Below are positions 60,141-64,000 of a stretch of DNA of 64,000 nt, piece after piece. The notes below the pieces were generated by a model that worked only from the letters and a program-made list of their open reading frames with translations, searched no databases and was not told the origin of the DNA. The first letter of the stretch is position 1, and every line of letters begins with the position of its first letter. The DNA is from Mya arenaria (lineage: Eukaryota > Mollusca > Bivalvia > Myida > Myidae). The position numbers and the translations under genes were made by a program. The stretch covers positions 19,585,045 to 19,649,044 of the forward strand of contig NC_069127.1 of assembly GCF_026914265.1 (NCBI RefSeq), given 5' to 3'.

Positions 60141-62644
60141 CCGATGAATTTTTCAGTGAAATACTACGCCCTCTATTTCCTTTCTTGCAGCAAATATGTG
60201 TCTGGATGCAATGCTTTTTCACCCAAATGGTTTTAAATTGGCCTTTGTAGAAAAATTGCTCACAAACACCCCGAAACTTATGAAATATATCTTAATTTTT
60301 ATGTTTGCAAAAACGTTAAAGTACATAATTATGTTTGGTCAAAGTAACAGTATACGCATATGGTATCATGAAACTTGGCAGTATAGAACACCTTGGCCAT
60401 TTCCCATTAAAAACAACCTCGGATGTATACGGACGGTTTACAATGTTATAATTCTTTACAATTACCTATGCTGCAAGTAGAACGCGTAGTAATTTAAATT
60501 TAGCATCCACGCCGAAGGGCATTACTCATATTTATTTATGCAAAAAACACTTCATTGAGAATCAATTTCAACTTGGAAATAAAAATTACACGTTGAAACC
60601 CTGCAACTAAGAACTTTTACTAGCCCAGCATACATCCAAGGTTGTTATCGATTGAAAATGGCCGGGTGCTCCGATTTTCAACTAGGGGCATAGCTTTTAA
60701 ATTATTTTGACAAAGTGATGGGCTTTGCTGTATGATTCGTGCGCATAAAATCTGAGGCATTCAGCTTACGATACGTACCGACACGTTCACATCGATTCAT
60801 TTGATTGTTAATTTCTAAAAGCAAATGTTTGGGGTGAAAGTTTGCTAAATTATGTAAATTTATTGTATGAATTATCAAATTTGTTTTCACTTGTCTAAAA
60901 AGAATAAAGTGATATAATATACACTAAGTCATGTTCAATTCGACATCGCAGGTATACATAAAACACATATACCGGTGATGTTTTCAAGGATGCATGTTGT
61001 TACCTAGGCAAACTTTGCTCATGTTGCAAGTTTATGCTGTTTATGTTTATCGGTTTCATAAATTCTTCTCTGAGAGTTCCAAATTATAAAGAATGAACTT
61101 AAGAGAACAGGGGATTTACATTACATATGGAAGGCTATTAGCGTTATAATACTCATCTCATGTGGTGCAGACATTACACCAAAGTTCAAATTACGTATAT
61201 TGGCAAAGTCGGCATATAAAAGCCTATGGTCATCTCAAACATAGTCATGGCGACATATATAATATAAACATATGGGAATAACACAACGTTGGAAACCCCA
61301 AGATACACTTCTGCGCTATGCTTCTTTATGTTCCATATGCGATTTGGCTAAGAAAATACCGTTGTCATGAATAATTGATGAGGCAAAGCCGCTTAGACCA
61401 CACACCTTAGAAATAACTCGCATGGTTATTGAAAAGTGTTTAATTGTAAAATACGATTTCATTGGAAAGAGTTGTCTTCCCTGACTCATGCATATTCATT
61501 AAAACGAGATGCTGTTAGTAAATTTTCCCACGGTATGTATGAAGGGGGTGGATAATGACGAATATAATTAAGATCCGCAATGCCATTCGGAACTCATCGG
61601 CCATTTCCATCGAAAACAACCACCGTTCCGAATGTAGCAATCCTTACAAGCCTTGTATGTGTAAAATGGAAACGAAAATTGTTGAACTGTTTTTTTCTTC
61701 ATGCGAACATTTGAACACAAATGTTCTCTGTGTCAGTTTAAAATGGCATAGGTTTGTCTTTTCGATTTTCAACAAGAATAATTAAAAAAAAATACAGTAT
61801 ATATACGGACCTACCGGACCTACCGTCCCAAATTAGTTGCACCGAACGCAATTTTTACATACATAACTATAATATCGTACAGCTATAGTTTTCGATCTGC
61901 TTATATATGTTTACATAGCCTGAATATAAGAGTTAATATCGACAGCTGAAAGCGAAATTATTCTAAATGTCAATAGACGAAAAATCAGTTTGAACTTTTC
62001 CGACTTTGAAATCGTATCGATATGCAAGTGAAATATGACCCGTACAGTACGCCATAACTTTGACTTATAAACCGGAAATTATCACAAGATGCGCAGTACA
62101 ATCACGTGCACAGCGCGGTAGATTTCATTTCACATTAGATTCACGTAAGCCGTCGAGACGTAAACAAAGAAAAAATACAGGTTTGTGAGTGAAACATTGA
62201 CTTTGACAGACATTTAAATTGTTCAGTCAGGCCTATATTACTGATCTATACAGATATACAGGTAAAACTGTTATAACAGTTCTGGAAGATTTGCAAACGT
62301 TTATTTGTAGGGAATGTACAGATTGAGCGGGACATCATTTATTAAAATGTTAATTTTTGATAGTTTATCTCAAATAAAAAAAAAGCTATTGGGGATTAGC
62401 ATGCCTGTTATTCCACGACATATCTGATGCTTTAAGACTTTGTTAAACTTTTCTTTTCAAACATTGATGACATTTATGCTTCACTATTTTGAGAACTTAT
62501 AAAGTCAACATTTTGTTCGAAACCCAACCAGAAAGATAATTGATTGCAAAGCAATTTGCAAATCTCAAAAAGGTGCAAAAGTTTTTATGCAATGGTTATA
62601 CAATTGTGCTGCACATAATAGTTATTTTGCGCGGACTCAGATTA
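60141..62644. other. spacer, no gene supported
   Basis: Open frames at 60196-60480 (94 codons) and 61555-61785 (76 codons) have no recognisable domain and no copy elsewhere in the window. From about 62340 the sequence weakly resembles the lyase spacer at 3310-3570 (shared ACATTTTGTTCGAAA). Confidence 0.4.
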
Positions 62645-63270
62645 TCAAAGGGACTAGACACCAGATGGTCCCAAAATCGGCAAACACAGTATGAGGCTAT
62701 TATACACCATTTTAATGATGAACAGAATAAAGGCGACAATCATGTCACCTTTTCAGGTGAGTTTCCTGTTTAAAATAGCGCATAATTGTTTCCCAGTTCA
62801 AAGAAGCAGTGAAAGGTTTTTCTGACCACTAAATGCAAGTCATATCATCATTTCACTCTCTAAACATTCAAAAAAGTGTTTTAGCAAACGCTGTCATTTT
62901 CAGCAGAGTTTCTCAAAAGTTTCCATCAATCAATTTTATCACTGACAACTAGATCTGTGTCTATGTGGTTTTGCTGCATTTTTCTGTGAACTAATTAATC
63001 ACACTTAAAGTAGAAAAAATACATTATTTCCTATTTTTTACCCTTTTTTATCCAAAAATCTTCCCCTAAAATGTAACAATAGCGCCAAAAGTTTCCATCA
63101 ATCAATTTTATCACCGACAGCTAGATCTGTGTCTTTGTGGTTTTGCTGCATTTTTCCGTGAACTAATTAATCACACTTAAAGTAGAAAAAATACATTATT
63201 TCTTATTTTTTCCCCTTTTTTCCCCTTTTTTTATCCAAAAATCATCCTCTAAAATGTAACATTAGCGCCA
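62645..63270. repeat. repeat region with a ~172-bp tandem duplication
   Basis: Begins with AAAGGGACTAGACACCAGAT, resembling the start of the TTAAAGG elements. Copies at 62915-63086 and 63087-63270 share AAAGTTTCCATCAATC, CTAGATCTGTGTCT and GCGCCAAAAGTT with some point differences. Confidence 0.65.
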
Positions 63271-64000
63271 AAAGTTACAAATTACTTGCAAGATATATGC
63301 TAAACTAATGGTTATGTTTGTTAATGTGATAACTTTAAATGTTGAGATGATATAAGACCACATTTGCTATAAATATTGTGATCAAATGTGTAATTTAAAG
63401 CTTTAAAAAGTGGATATAGGGTAATTGGACATGTCACTGTTTTAGGACATATTTTTTTTCAAGGCAATTGTTTTTAACAAGTGTTTGTTTTGTTATTTTC
63501 AACACGATTTGACATTATAGAATCAATTAATCTTCATTTAATTTTAATTAAGAACACATTATAATTTTTACTATGTATTACACGCTTTGAAAAAGACAAA
63601 AATACCCATAAAATGTTGAATTGTTTTAGGATTATATAAAACTATATGTATTTTGCAAAATGCATACAAACAAAATCATGCATTGCCTTTTTATCAACTT
63701 GAGTAATATTTTGAAAATGAAAATAAAATGTAGGTAATTCGGTTAGCATTTATATATTCCTTTTATGACTTCGGCTTCAACAGCCAGGGTTCAGCTCATG
63801 ATAGCTATTTTTTCTTGTCTGGCTGCAATCAGACCAGTTTATAGTTTCTTAATTTGACTTTCAAAATATTAAATACTTCCAGACTTTGCCAATGTTTATC
63901 TTAAATCCTTCAAAGGTAAATTACCACTGTATAAACCGATATCTGCTCGAGTTCCATATTTCAAACATTCTTTTTGAAAAACTGCATAAACCAACATAAA
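63271..64000. other. diverged lyase-unit spacer at the right edge
   Basis: About 63740-63960 resembles 4255-4440 (shared TTTGCCAATGTTTATC and neighbours in the same order), so a further copy of the unit spacer, and possibly another gene pair, continues to the right. No gene within the window. Confidence 0.5.

Noticed and set aside
60196-60480. 94-codon open frame
   Set aside because: No domain, no duplicate, low-complexity AT-rich composition; likely chance.
1-64000. Contaminating bacterial or fungal origin of the lyase
   Set aside because: All copies have introns, share flanks with transporter genes and metazoan-type repeats. An ancient transfer into the lineage remains possible.

Overview
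The window reads as animal nuclear DNA: AT-rich, intron-bearing genes with GT..AG splice sites, simple repeats, small inverted-repeat transposons, and Penelope-like and LTR fossils. The repeat families suggest a bivalve mollusc; that is inference, not proof. It is dominated by one locus that has been copied, inverted and broken several times. The ancestral unit is a pair of genes on one strand: an aromatic amino acid ammonia-lyase of the MIO family (PAL/TAL type) followed about 1.6-1.8 kb downstream by an SLC16-type monocarboxylate/aromatic amino acid transporter (MCT).

Layout. Lyase copies: PAL1 (1-1581, -, 3' end outside the window), PAL2 (14899-15957, -, 3' half), PAL3 (18269-20379, +, one nonsense codon), PAL4 (about 29385-30352, scrambled), PAL5 (32422-34534, -, the only copy that is complete and open), PAL6 (45493-47601, -, full length but frameshifted), PAL7 (54524-57855, -, 3' half). 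Transporter copies: MCT1 (9543-13227, -), MCT2 (22147-27172, +), an exon-1 orphan (30464-30809, -), MCT3 (43013-43780, -, 3' remnant) and MCT4 (49043-52886, -, last exon missing). The pairs are PAL2>MCT1, PAL3>MCT2, PAL5>exon-1 orphan, PAL6>MCT3 and PAL7>MCT4. About 1-9800 is repeated directly at about 32954-43270, and 18269-22600 is repeated inverted at 34534-30360. Several inversion and deletion junctions can be read directly. All MCT copies carry lesions; PAL5 does not, and PAL1 shows none in the part visible.

Spacers hold passengers copied with the unit: a sperm-tail/ciliary PG-rich (ODF3/SHIPPO-like) exon, an array of X-box-like motifs, a TTAAAGG-ended inverted-repeat element, and a Penelope-like fragment just beyond the MCT 3' end. 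Later insertions include a solo LTR (38635-39273), a Harbinger-like 1.9 kb element inside the PAL7 intron (54820-56758), and TTAA-flanked small elements near 58.6-60.1 kb.

Function. The lyase would convert tyrosine and/or phenylalanine to p-coumarate/cinnamate plus ammonia. Both products are monocarboxylates, and the MCT family includes monocarboxylate carriers and the aromatic amino acid carrier SLC16A10. The physical pairing therefore suggests an animal deaminate-and-transport module. PAL1, PAL3 and PAL5 carry His-Val at the position that sets Tyr versus Phe preference in this family; PAL6 carries Phe-Met there.
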